A stretch of 64,000 bases of DNA from Cryptomeria japonica (Eukaryota; Streptophyta; Pinopsida; Cupressales; Cupressaceae). The DNA lies in contig NC_081411.1 of the NCBI RefSeq assembly GCF_030272615.1, forward strand, positions 214,245,654 through 214,309,653. The letters are read 5' to 3'. The number at the start of each line of letters is the position of its first letter. The first letter of the stretch is position 1. Under the pieces are notes generated by a model, which saw only the letters and a program-made list of their open reading frames with translations, made no database searches and was not told the origin of the DNA. Shown piece by piece: positions 12,101 to 23,103 of this stretch. The position numbers and the translations under genes were made by a program.

Positions 12101-13424
12101 GGATCTAAGGGAGGTTCTAAGGAGCTAGCTCAAATTATTGCTTCATGGGAGTGTAACTCCTTGGTGGGGTCTGATGTTTTGGCATAGGGAAGAGATTCTT
12201 TTGGTAAGTACTATGTTGCTATTAGTTACTTGGAACATATTCAATAGTTTTTGGGAGGGTTTGAGGTTCCTTGGTGGAAATATGTGTGCAGTAAATTTTC
12301 TTGGTCTAGATGTAATTTTTTCATGTGGCTGGTTGTCCAAAATCATTCTCTGATCACCTAGGAAAATTCTACACATGGGGTTTCCAAGGCCCCTCTATGT
12401 GTTTTCTATGCTGCAATAGTGAGGAATATGTATCTCACCACTTCTTTTAGTGCTCCTTCTCTAGGGCAATTTGGCACTTTTGGTGGGAACTTTGGAACTA
12501 GGCCTGTTGGCATGTGTCCTCTCTTGTTGAATTATGGGCCCGCTTGGGCAAGCCTCCTATTAAGACTTCTTTTCTCCAAGTTGCTTGGGCTATTGTACCC
12601 TCTTTCATTATTTGGCATATTTGGTTAGAAAGGAATCATCAAATTTTTTAAGATGCTAGGATAGTTGTTCAACATTTGTGGTGGAGAATTATTCGTTCTC
12701 TTCATGAGACTGTCTTGGGAAAGTGTAACTTTGATGGTGGTATGGATTCTGGGGATGTGGATATATGTAATTGGTTTAATTTTTCTCTTCAGGGTGGTGT
12801 TCCTTATCCTGGGGGTAACATACTTGGCAGATCATGAGAAATGGATGCCATCATCTTTTGTAGAAGATTAAGAGGGAGGGTTCATCTCGGGGGAATCTTA
12901 TCCATGTTGGTATTGGTGGGGTTGGTTGTGATAGTTCTAGAGATATTTAGTTTAATTTCTTAGTTTATAAGGGTTTTCATACCAATAATTTAATGGAGGC
13001 TCTTGCCATTTTGTATACGATGGAGATAGTTGTGTTCTTTGCTGGAAATAGATTGTTTGTGAATTTGATTCTTAGGTGGTGGTGAGTTTGCTGAATGAGC
13101 GACGATTAGATGAGGTTAGCTAGCAAGTGGTTGTGGTGATTAGGTAGATTCTTTAGTTGTGTAGCTCCTTGGAATCATTTATTTTTAGTCACATTCCTAG
13201 GGAGTGGAATAATAGTTGCTAATTGTTTGGCCAAATGGGCTTTTGATTATGGGTAGGGTTGGAGTATAGTGGATAAGGAGCAACTATCTCTGGATATGTC
13301 TTAGTTGTTGGACCACTTAGCAGATATTGACAGGGTTGTGTAATTTTTTCTCTGTTGGGAGTGTGACCCTTTTTGCTTTGTATCTCTTTCTTTGATCTAA
13401 TAAATCTTTTCTCCTCTTTTAGTT
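9117..13424 (+). mobile_element. 5'-truncated plant L1-type LINE, ORF2 pseudogene (EN-RT-RNase H)
   Basis: Conceptual translation recovers the ORF2 order. An endonuclease part lies at about 9150-9720 (SDFNFVLSLEEK, then FTWNSHRCEDEAISE). The reverse transcriptase follows at about 10440-11480, with MPKGKALGP, a KVDMAKAYDRVK block, PLSPYLFILMVEG and the catalytic box HFVDDT, where the usual FADD has Val. A connection domain and a C-terminal RNase H-like part follow to about 13250, with a CDSS segment, NLMEALAILYT and a degraded HIPREWN block. Many in-frame stops, mostly at expected Gln codons, and frameshifts make it dead. It begins inside the endonuclease, a typical 5' truncation. It is flanked by 20-bp direct repeats at 9097-9116 and 13425-13444 (18 of 20 identical). 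The 3' end carries TTTGATCTAATAAATC. Confidence 0.9.
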
Positions 13425-13444
13425 TAATATTTATAGACGTTGAA
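13425..13444 (+). repeat. LINE target-site duplication, right copy
   Basis: Partner of 9097-9116, directly after the LINE 3' end. Two mismatches fit an old insertion. Confidence 0.75.
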
Positions 13445-14535
13445 GTGAAACAAGATTTTAGACAGTTCATAAAGATGTAATTTTAAAAACTAACTATCAA
13501 ATTCATAACAACATTTATCATATGTAACTATAAGATATATTTTAATTTATTATCTCATTTTATATTCAACGAACTTAAGAATACATTTCCAACCTAAATT
13601 CTTAAAATTAAATTATTCATTTATTTAATTACCCTATTTACATAATTAGCAGAAGGTTATCAATAGTTGTTATAGCTAACTTCGTGCACTTTAAGCTTCC
13701 AAATGATACATTGGAATTTGATGATTATATTCTTTTCATATAACTTAAGTGCTTATAGCTATTGTTTTGGCATCTAAGTAATTATGATGAATGTAGTAAA
13801 ATTCATTATACAAGGAAGGATCAAAAAAGGGTCATTTTGAATTGGCGTTCGATACATATTCTCTACAGCCCCATTAACCTTTCACTTTGACCACCACAAA
13901 AATTTCACAACTGGTCCAATACTCATGCACAACTGATTCAATACTTATGCACAAATTTCCTAATAATCATGCACTAATGGTACCAATAAAATTATACAAT
14001 TGATCTGATTACTAGCTTTTTTTTTGGACAACTATTAATCCACTAAATAATTTTTTAGTGAACTTTTAAAATCTAATAAACAATTCTTAAAAAATAAAGT
14101 AATCTGAACCTTACCTGGATGATTGTCACTCACATTTCTATCTAAATAGTTTCATACAATTATTATGTTAGTCTCATTGCAGGGAATTGCATGCTTTCTT
14201 TCTGCGTAACTGCGAGTCCTAAAGTTAAGACGACGAGGAAACAGCGCGGACTATCTTGCTTTGCTTGCAGGAACCTTCTGTTTGACATGGATTGCTACAC
14301 CTTACGTTATTTTTATTTGCTTCCTTTTTAAATTTCTGCCGAAATTTCCCCGATCTCTTACTTTGGATAAAATACCTAACAGAGAGCTTTTTAATTGATT
14401 AAAGACATAACTAGCTTACAAGAAACTTCTCAGTAGCTCATGTAACCTAAAATATTTTAAAAAGCTAAAATATCTTACGCGGTAATCCTCGTGAGGAGGG
14501 ACGAGGTGTCTACAAAGAGTAGAGTAGAGTAGAGC
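13445..14535. promoter_or_regulatory. Intergenic DNA with a CpG-containing patch upstream of the host gene
   Basis: AT-rich to about 14180. Then a patch (about 14200-14330 and 14475-14510) contains several CG dinucleotides, such as GACGACGAGG and CAGCGCGG, which are scarce in the surrounding repeats. This is what unmethylated sequence near a plant gene would look like, so it may hold the promoter or a non-coding 5' exon of the gene starting at 15106. No TATA box with a convincing start could be fixed. Confidence 0.35.
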
Positions 14536-14817
14536 ATGAAGAGTACCAGGAAAGAAATGCTCTATATATACCACGAAAGAAATATTCTGAATTCAATAGG
14601 CAGACAGGATGCTGGAAAAAGCTTAAAAAAATTTGGGAAGAAGGTGTGTATTTTTGCATTTGATATAGTTGAGTGTGGAAGACACTTCATTTTGGAGTGT
14701 GATGTTTATAGAGACATCAAAGATAATTATGATAAGGTATTGACAGCTGAATCTTCATATAATTTTTTCAGTGAGAAAATTATTGAAAAGTTGAAAGTGC
14801 TCATCATTTTGAATTGA
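14536..14817 (+). pseudogene. Reading frame resembling the Cys/His tail of a reverse transcriptase
   Basis: An open frame of 93 codons. The middle reads VECGRHFILECDVYRDIK, which looks like the Cys-His-Cys segment found behind many non-LTR reverse transcriptases (HF-LLEC-type). No other RT part is nearby. It could instead be an unrelated small gene or a 5' exon region of the downstream kinase gene. Identity is uncertain. Confidence 0.3.
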
Positions 14818-15105
14818 AAAATAACTGAACTGCAAATGTCGATGATAACAAGGCTGCATGTGCCATAGAATATTAATAAGAATGGTCAGCAAGTTGGACA
14901 AGAAGGCTTGGTGACTAGCGTGGGAGCTAATTGTGTAAGACAGAAGAAAAGCCTTTCTGCTTGCCCTGTAGGTAGGTACTTGAGGATCAAGCTATTGAAA
15001 TTTCTTTTGGGTTTTTTTTAAATTTATAAGTATATTCAAATATAGTATGGAGTATGATGTTCTTAATTTTTTCTGTTGTTTCATGTAGCTTGATTATATA
15101 TAAAA

Positions 15106-18100
15106 ATGAATGATCCTTCACTCAGTACCGCTCTTCCTCCCATCCACAGTACGGCATCTTGCTCTAGCAGCAGCCCAAAAACATTACCATCCCTTGATGT
15201 GCTAGTCCTTGAAGGTTGTATAGATGATGTTTTGTCTGCTCTTACTGACAAGGTAAATTGTAATTTCTTCTCAACATGAAATAGTTGAGTTTTGAAAACT
15301 TAATCTATGAAATTTTGGTGGTTGGCTGTTAACACGGTTATTAAGAATTATATTTACAGGGTCTAAGTTGTCGATTGCTTGAAAGTGGTATAAAGCTGAG
15401 GGATATAGTGCAGCCTGTAGCATCCGATTTTTCGAAATTATTTGGATCCGTTTCAGAGGGTACGCAGATAATTTCTGGTCAGGTAACTTATGATCTGGTC
15501 GTTGTAAAGTTTGAAAGTAGCTTCTATTGGATTAAGTTCCTAGTCTTTCTTTGATAATGGTATTGCCCATGTTTATTCGGAACAGAAATCCTCGTCCTCC
15601 AAGCTTTCTAGTCAAGCACACTCAGTGGCCTTGGAAGCAGTGAAAGAACTGGGAAATATTCATTGGGCTGCGATTGGGCTGTTAGCAATAGCGAACGTTT
15701 TAGAAAGATTTGACAAGATTTCTGCAAACGATAGAGATTGCTTGGACCTTCTGAAAGTGATGCTGGATCTAGCTAAATTTCTGAAGCAGCTCAAAGATAT
15801 GAATGCCGACTCACAGAAAGAAATTTCAGAAAAAATGAACGAGGCGCTTCATTTGATTGTTAGCGGCGCAATCTTGTGTCGTTCCTTTATCGCATGCAAG
15901 AAATTCTTAAAGTAAAATGACTAACCAAAACAGAACATTTTACTTCTATAAACCCATGTACCTTAAAAGAGGAAAATAACTTGATTTACTGCTTTAGTTA
16001 TTATTGTATGAATATAATATAATACTCTTGCTGAAATGAAGGTTCTTGTTCACTACAAAGATCCGTGACGAAATTCTCTATATACGGAGAAAGATGGATA
16101 GTATGATAGGCCAACTGAGTCTTCAGATACAAGTTAAGGTTGCGTATTTCTACATTTCACAGCAACAGCCACACAGTGCTAGTGCAGGTGAACTGATAAT
16201 TCTTCGTTTTATCTGTATCAGCAATAAATTTTAGGTGTTGACTCGAAATTTGAGCCAGGTTGACTTGCTTCTGAGCAATCAACCAGAAGCACTTCCTAAT
16301 CAGATTCTATTTTTAATGCACAGAACATTCGCGTGCCAACATGCAAATGACAGGTGAGATGGAGCGTGCAGCCCAAACAGAGATTTGTGCAGCAGACTCG
16401 CGCATTGAGATGTGCGCAGCGGACTCAAAAGTTGTTTCTCGAGTAAATGAATGGGAAATAGGCGAAGCCGTTCCATATAAATTAAGTAACTTGGTAGATA
16501 GGCCTCAAAAATCAAAAAGGCTGCTACCCTCTTTTCTCAGGCTTTTTACATGTCTTCAGAATCTCAGACAACACAGATCTTCAGCTCAGAGAAACCAAAA
16601 GCCTGGCAAGAGACGAGTTCTGGGAATAAGCATGGACAAAAGGCAGTTGTCTTCGTTTAGCGTAGAACATGAATCTGGGGGGCTACCAATTCACTTCACT
16701 CTTAAGCAATTGGTGAAAGCGACAAATGGGTTCCTACACCGGCTCGAGAGCTACAATACTTGCTTCAATCTTTATAAAGTAAAAAATTGTTTTCTTCTTT
16801 ATATTTGAGAATAAATTGGTGAAAGATATTATAATTTTTGGTTTCATTCAATTTTGTGCAGGGGACTTTGTCCAGCGGAAGACAAATCCTAGTGAAGACG
16901 TTCCCTAGTCAACTGGCGTCGAGCACAGAACGAACTCATACCGAAATCATGTTGAACGAATTGCTGTGTATGGTAAATTTGCGGCATAAGAACATTGTGA
17001 AACTTGTGGGATTTTGTGATATTAGAAAAGAGGAACCCATGTTACTCTATGATTATCCGCCAAATGGACGTCTATCTGATTTCTTTTTCGGTATTGCTCC
17101 CTTCTTTACTTTTTATTTTTTCATCCTTATGGAAATCAGTAGTCGTTAGCCTTGAGAATCTAATAAATTGAATTGTAAACAGAAGACTCCAATCAGAGTA
17201 AAATTCTTGACTGGCCCAAAAGGTTAAAGATTATGTTGGGAGTAATTAGTGCGCTTGTTTATCTTCACGAGGGTGCGGACGAGCAAATGTATTGTGTACA
17301 CAGAGATATTAATCTCTGTAACATTCTTCTTGATGACAACTTCAATGCAAAGGTCTCAGAGTTTAGCCTCGCAAAGATTTTGGCTAATGATGATTTGTCA
17401 TTTGATGGCAGATCAAGTGGATTAGTGTAAGGCCAACTTAATCATATCACAACTAAATACATTCTTTATTTTTCTCAGAAATAAATTTTAGATGCGGTCA
17501 AGTCAATTTAGTTTTTCATTTTTCATCTACATCCATTGTGACAGCGGTACCGCCGGTGACATCGCTCAGGAATGTTTTGCTTACAACCATCTGAGTTATA
17601 AATCGGACATTTATAGCTTCGGAGTTCTAATGTTAGAAGTCATCTCTGGCCGACGTAAGATTGATCCAACATGTAACGATAACATCTACCTTGACCAGCG
17701 GGTAAGAGCATCTATTTAGAGTAATAGCCAATCCTAGTTTAAAATTGATCAGCCATCGAAGCAAAACAATGAGTCTTTGAGTTCTGCTTTTTGTTTGTTG
17801 CAGGCGTGGAGTTTATACAAAGAAGATCGTCTTGATGAGCTTATAGATCCTAAATTACTGAATGGTGAAGGTTGTGAGTTAAGCAGTATAATAAGAAACA
17901 TCAAAATAGCCCTCTGGTGCGTGATAAGAGATCCTTCCTTGCGGCCAACAACGTCACGCGTGTTAGCTATGATTTCAACAGAAGAGGAGATTCCCCGACT
18001 ACCCGATGATGGTACGTTAATGGAACCACATTCCTTAGAGCACAACAATGCTAGCTCCGTCCGATCTGATGAAGGTCGACAGTCTGAGGTGGTGATTGAA

Positions 18101-18124
18101 GAAATTGAAGAACTACGTGCTTGA
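15106..18124 (+). CDS. Ten-exon gene: helical (HeLo/MLKL-like) N-terminus plus RLK-type pseudokinase
   Basis: Ten exons give 664 codons without a stop: 15106-15252, 15360-15482, 15586-15911, 16042-16132, 16235-16353, 16541-16778, 16862-17090, 17183-17426, 17545-17701 and 17804-18124. All introns are GT-AG and all phases agree. Residues about 103-268 form an amphipathic helical region without signal peptide or membrane segment (NIHWAAIGLLAIANVLERFD, then SANDRDCLDLLKVM). From spacing and pattern it recalls MLKL-NTD/HeLo four-helix bundles. Residues about 320-630 are a kinase fold closest to cysteine-rich RLKs: entry HFTLKQLVKATNGF, beta-3 Lys360, likely alpha-C Glu381, HRD 464-466, Asn471, DIYSFGV. 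The Gly loop is lost, HRDxK has Asn468 for Lys, DFG reads EFS (484-486) and APE reads AQE. A pseudokinase with a soluble scaffold, switch or cell-death role is inference. Extra 5' exons are possible because no promoter was fixed. Confidence 0.85.
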
Positions 18125-20150
18125 AAATGTTCAAATTTATTGGGATATGTAATTTCTCCCTCTGATTGGTAAAGAATAATGAACGAGATAAAATTAAATA
18201 CGAGACTTTACAGGGATGATAGAAATATTCTAGAAAAGGATAGAGATAAGGCTAATTTGTGAATGATAAGTGGGCCTAGGTTCTAGAATGGTCTATGTGA
18301 TAGAATTGTCTATGCATCTTTCTAAGACCTCTATAGAAGGAGGAATTGGTAATGGGTTTAACATTATATTCTACCAGATCTTTTTAACCATATGTAGTTG
18401 ATTCGTAATCAAGTGATTAATGATAAAGTGCTGTAGCACACAAGTTTTTGATAAAAAATTATGTTTGATGTCTTTTTTAATATTTTGTATATCGTATTTA
18501 TGTTTGTGATCTACCTCCATCGACCACAACAAAATTAAAATGGGGTTTTTTAAGACATGCCTTATCACCAGTGAAATATGTATTCGGCCATTTGAAAGTT
18601 CGCTACTGTTTGTTTTTAAAATGTCAACAATTTAGTATTTGTTCTAGTTTCTCCCATTCGTGATTTTTAAATAAAATGTATACTTGGCTTATTTCTCATA
18701 GATGTTGAATCCGAGAGAGATAATAATATCAATATAAACGAGTATAACAGAGAGAAGCATAACAAAATATATCATAACCCCAAATCGCTGTTAAAAAATA
18801 ATCTTCATTGATAATAATTACAAATGCAGATATTAAACACTGTAGAGTTCTTCAGATATCTAAGATGTGAGATCATCATAGATATCTGAAGGCTAATAAC
18901 ACCTTTATTCATTTATTGATGACTGTTAACGCTACAAAAGGTGGACTTTCTCAATCTTTTTTCTTCATAATCTATTCTTTTTGTGATTTTAAATCCAACA
19001 TTGTTCTGTTAAAATTTTTTAACATTGTCCTCGTCATTAGGATTAACCAAGCTCAAAGCTAGTTGGTTTCCAACGCTGCTACGCGTAACCTATTGGATTG
19101 CCCAAGGTCAAAGCTAGGCTATGGATAAATTTTCCAGCGGGATCATATGAAGGTCACTGGAAATATTGGATCAAAATCTGAAAACTAGATGGTGGGGAAA
19201 TTTTCCATAAGGGTCATGTACAGATCACTTGAAATAGGTCAATGGCCTTGAGATAAAATCTGCATTCAAAATTACAGACCTCCCAGTTCTGAGATCTCAA
19301 GAAAAATAATTTGTATATTAAACTATCTAAATACTGCAGGTTAAAAATAGAACTCTGTTCTGATTGCCACCAATAGTAAGAACATTGCTGCGATACTTCT
19401 ACTCATACACGGCTATGTGCATTGTTCTGATGTTGACTTCGTTTTTTCCTTCTTGTTTGTGTCTTTTGGAGGACTGTTATTGAGCTATTTAATTTTTGAG
19501 TGTGAAATGCACGCATAACCATTTTACATATGTGAATTCTTATGATGATGCAAAGAAAGCAAAGCATGAAAACAAAATCAGTGGAATAGAATAACCCTCA
19601 ATACAATGCAACTAGAATTTGAAATAAAGCTTCTAATTGAAAAAGGGTGAAAGCTTTTGAAGCTTTGCTACCTGTGGTACAGAACGAACACCTGCCATAA
19701 TAGCTGCACTGCTCTCTCTTAAAACACAACTCTAATCTTCCAATCTTCTGCAAATTTGATTAGGTAAATTTGCACTGTTTGTACCGTCTGTATGTATGTC
19801 ACTCTGATCTGGCTGCTGCCCAGTTGTTTTCTAGTGTATTTTGGCATTTTCTATTTCCGCGATCTGCATTGCAATTTGCATATCCGAAATCAATTAATCA
19901 TAACCTTATCTCTTTTCTGGTTTGACTTCTTTCTACTTTTTGGATTTTTTCGTACATTGCATGCGATTCAGTCTTAACAAAGGTGTTTAGCTTCTCTTAA
20001 CAAAAGTATTTGTAAAAAGGCAGAGCAATTTCTACTTCCCCTGCCCTTGCTCTGCTCTTTTTGGCTGTATAGTTATGAATCAACGATGTGAATTTGCTAA
20101 CATTCTCAAGAAGTCCCAAACTAATTAGTGAGCAATTTCTTACGTTTCGA
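18125..20150. other. Intergenic DNA downstream of the pseudokinase gene
   Basis: AATAATG and ATAAAATTAAA near 18175-18200 could serve as polyadenylation signals for the upstream gene. Two loosely similar stretches, near 19130-19180 and 19195-19250 (AAATTTTCC..GGATCAT and AAATTTTCC..GGGTCAT), suggest an old local duplication. No gene is supported. Confidence 0.35.
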
Positions 20151-20250
20151 CATAATAGACGTTGGTGTTGGTTGTCAAGCATTTAACATTGAAGTAACAA
20201 TAGTTTGATTTACATCGGTCTCTAGTACTAGGCAGTATTACAATAGATTG

Positions 20251-20437
20251 GCTATTTTTACTTTGAGAAGTCATCTGTGACTTAGGGAAATTTTGTTGCA
20301 GCCAATGCATTGAATAGACTTTGGACCCATAGAAATGGCTTGACATTGGCATTGAAATTGTTGAGCTTTGAGGATGGGGAGTGGCTGTCTCTCCAGAACA
20401 GGAACTTCCATTGCCAGCTAGAAACAACTGCTTGAGC
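20251..20437 (-). CDS. Putative last exon of an unidentified host gene
   Basis: A good acceptor (GTTTGCAG on the minus strand) precedes position 20437. The frame behind it stays open to about 20140 and begins LKQLFLAGNGSSCSGE. It is Ser/Gln-rich without a domain I recognise. A matching upstream exon with compatible phase may lie at 23983-24054, on the far side of the LTR element, which would then sit in an intron. The lower limit given is approximate. The exon is supported only by splice signals and codon content. Confidence 0.3.
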
Positions 20438-20589
20438 CTGCAAACAACAACCACATTTGCCCACATGGTAGAAGTATGATAAATTGTGTTTGTCAATTAC
20501 TTCTGAAAAATTCCCAGAAAGGTCAATGAAAACGAACATATGACAGAATAGGCAACTTGAATAATGACGACATCTGCCTGATCTCGATC

Positions 20590-20594
20590 CTTTG
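20590..20594 (+). repeat. Target-site duplication CTTTG, left
   Basis: The five bases CTTTG directly before the left LTR are repeated at 23682-23686 after the right LTR. Confidence 0.85.
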
Positions 20595-20945
20595 TGATAG
20601 AAATGAAACAGACCAAAACAAAACACAAAAACAGAGCATAGAGAAAAACAGAGCAGCACACAAGGAAGACAAATTTTTAATTATCAGACCATATTTTCAT
20701 TCTTCCTTTCATACCCAAAATGATTACAAAATGCCTCTTTTAATGGAGGTCTTAGATGTTTCTAGAATGGTCAGGAGGTAGCTGGAAACTTCCAGAATTT
20801 TGCATATAAAATAATGTTTTAACACTAGAGAAGGTACGGTGGATAGGTTGGAGTAGATGTTGAAAACTAATCTAAATCTGCTAATTCTATAAACACCTGT
20901 GCATACGGAGCATGTGGATGGGGTAGGTGAGATTAGACTCCAACA
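20595..20945 (-). repeat. 3' LTR of the G-patch element
   Basis: On the minus strand it starts TGTTGGAGTC right after the polypurine tract and ends CTATCA before the CTTTG TSD. Confidence 0.85.
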
Positions 20946-20954
20946 CTCCCCCTT
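20946..20954 (-). other. Polypurine tract of the G-patch element
   Basis: The minus-strand AAGGGGGAG run directly precedes the 3' LTR. It is the expected primer for plus-strand DNA synthesis. Confidence 0.85.
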
Positions 20955-21222
20955 AATCTCAACTACCAATATTCTATCTATTCTTTTGTTCTTTCCAGCT
21001 TTCTTCAACTACCTTCCCTTTTTGTTTGTGATCTCTTCCTTGGTTTTCTTGCTAACTTGCTTTTGCTACAGCTGCTGCAATTTTCAGCATTCACAATGTC
21101 TTCTCTTTAACTGATATCCTCCTCTGATTTTCTGATTTCTTTCATCAACTCCTCTTTCTTTCTTGTGCTCCAATTTTCTTCAACTGCTGCTGTAGTCTCT
21201 CAATCTCTTTGGTTTGAAGTCT

Positions 21223-22137
21223 TCAAAAGATCATACAATCAGTAGTTGCCTTGCTAGACAATGGTTTCTTTTGGCTGAAAACATTTTTAATCCCTTTTGG
21301 AAATTCAAAGCTTTCATTACTTCTATTGTTCTTCACATATGAACATTTGTACAATCTTTTGAACATACTTGTGAGCTTTTGCCAACTAGGTCCATAGGTC
21401 CATCCACAATCCATTTTTATACAACTTGGTATTGATTCTTTCTTCCAACACATTTTTTTAGAATGATTTCTCAAACCACAAATTTTACATGGATGCAAGT
21501 CCCAACACATTTCTTTTGTGTGTCCTTCTCTATTGCAATGAAAACACTTAATACAATGCCTTTTATGGGCTGTTTTGCTTGAACTAGTAGCATCATTTTC
21601 TTTTCCTATGACATATCCAAGACCTTCATACTTTGGCCTCATTATAGGCTCAATAGGCTCTCTAATTCCTTGTTCTTGTTTTCCCAATCCTTGACCTTTA
21701 TAACCCATTTTCTTCATGATTTTTAAACCAATATTCTTATCATCACAACTAACATAATTTGCAAACACATTCTCATCTTCTTTCTTGCATTCTTTATCAC
21801 AAACAGTTTCAACTAAATCACCTTCACTAAATGATGAACACAAATCTTTTGTGTCACATGAAGCATTACTAACTAGTGGTTTTAACTTCAAACATTCATT
21901 CCCTTGTTTCAGATTTAAGAGTTCCCTTTTCTGTAAACTGTTTTCTTCTTCTACTTTTTTCAGTTTTTCTTCTAATTCATCAAACAACTTTAATTTTTCT
22001 TCCAACTCTTTATTTTCCTTTTTAACTTTGTTCAATTCCTTTTCAAGCTCATAATTCTCATCCAAGAGTTTGCATTTTTCAGTTTGCCTCTCTTTTATGA
22101 TTGCTATCATTTCTGATTTGGATTTCGTCATTTCCAT
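21223..22137 (-). CDS. Coiled-coil, G-patch, double CCHC zinc-knuckle protein of the LTR element
   Basis: An intact 304-codon ORF and the sole gene of the compact LTR element. Residues 1-90 are Glu/Lys/Leu heptads predicting a long coiled coil, and open coding continues about 18 codons upstream of the chosen Met, so the start is uncertain. Residues about 139-175 contain a G-patch (KKMGYKGQGLGKQEQGI, then a second GLGY). Then come two perfect CX2CX4HX4C knuckles, CFHCNREGHTKEMC and CKICGLRNHSKKMC, and a basic C-terminus. Zinc knuckles plus coiled coil suggest a Gag-like RNA-packaging or assembly role. G-patches bind RNA or activate DEAH helicases in other proteins. No capsid fold, protease or polymerase is visible. 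An intact frame in an old element with diverged LTRs hints at constraint or recent supply in trans; that is inference. Confidence 0.8.
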   Translation of the reverse strand: MEMTKSKSEMIAIIKERQTEKCKLLDENYELEKELNKVKKENKELEEKLKLFDELEEKLKKVEEENSLQKRELLNLKQGNECLKLKPLVSNASCDTKDLCSSFSEGDLVETVCDKECKKEDENVFANYVSCDDKNIGLKIMKKMGYKGQGLGKQEQGIREPIEPIMRPKYEGLGYVIGKENDATSSSKTAHKRHCIKCFHCNREGHTKEMCWDLHPCKICGLRNHSKKMCWKKESIPSCIKMDCGWTYGPSWQKLTSMFKRLYKCSYVKNNRSNESFEFPKGIKNVFSQKKPLSSKATTDCMIF

Positions 22138-23089
22138 TAATTCTTTATTTAAAACATCTATTTCATTGATTAAATTTCCATTTTCCTTTTTTCACCTTCT
22201 TTCCTATCTTTCCCATTGACACAAAGGATTTTAACTTACCTTGTTTGATTAGCTTCTATGATTTGGGCAGTACTATTACCTTCACTCTTCCCTTCACTCT
22301 TCCACAATTTCTTTGTCACTAGTTCATTGTCAATTGTAACTCAAACACACCAATAACTTCTTAACACAATCAATCTCTTAGAAATACACAATAACATGAT
22401 TAAACATATCTGATCTGACTTTTGACAGTAACAAACTTTAAATACTCTTTCTACTTAGCATTCTTTAACATTCTAATCAAGAATTTTTTCATGATACACA
22501 ACAATTCTCTCAAATAACCTTTACTTTCTTTATACAAGATGAATAGACAATTACGCTATCTCCTTTGGGCAACATCTACCCAAACAAATCACTATCAACT
22601 TTTTAAACCTCAAAAATATGACTCAAACATCGCACAAATTCAACTTGACAACATCACCTTTGATCCAATAACTTGTCATTCGAATAGTTTTGAACTTGCA
22701 AATCTTAGATCTCACCTCGAAAACAACTTTCTTTCATGAAGTTTGTTTCACCAGCTCTTTTCATGGTCTGCAGCACTTTTATTAGCAGCTTTTCTATGCT
22801 CTCAAAAAAGTTCTTTTCTGGTTTTTGCTCCAGCGAATCTACTTCACATCATAGAACAAGGCAAACATCTTGACTTCTTTTACACAGCTTTTATTTTGCT
22901 ATAATCTTCTCCTTTCAAGAAGGCAGCTCAACATATACAGAAAAACAGTGATCATTACAACTTTGGAACCTTCGTTCAACTTCAGACCAGAACTTGCTTT
23001 AGTTAATGCCTCCAAACATCAACATTCCCTTTGACTCTTTTGGCACATAGTTCACTAGATTCTTTAGGCTCATCAGATCAACCACCATC

Positions 23090-23102
23090 GGCTCTGATAC
23101 CA
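23090..23102 (-). other. Primer-binding site (initiator tRNA-Met)
   Basis: On the minus strand it reads TGGTATCAGAGCC, the standard plant retrotransposon PBS, one base from the LTR end. Confidence 0.95.
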
Positions 23103-23103
23103 C

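Noticed and set aside
15912-15915. TAA ending the helical-domain frame as a true stop
   Set aside because: It lies in a GTAAAA donor; splicing to 16042 keeps the frame and continues the helical domain.
16341-16540. Reading 16341-16808 as one continuous exon with a Met start
   Set aside because: A GTGAGA donor at 16354 and a strong TTTTCTCAG acceptor at 16540 restore the frame from the upstream exon exactly, so the first 200 bases of that frame are an intron.
17749-18048. Minus-strand 99-codon frame
   Set aside because: Antisense of the last exon of the pseudokinase gene.
21785-22054. Plus-strand Ser/Phe-rich frame of 89 codons
   Set aside because: Antisense of the coiled-coil region of the G-patch ORF.
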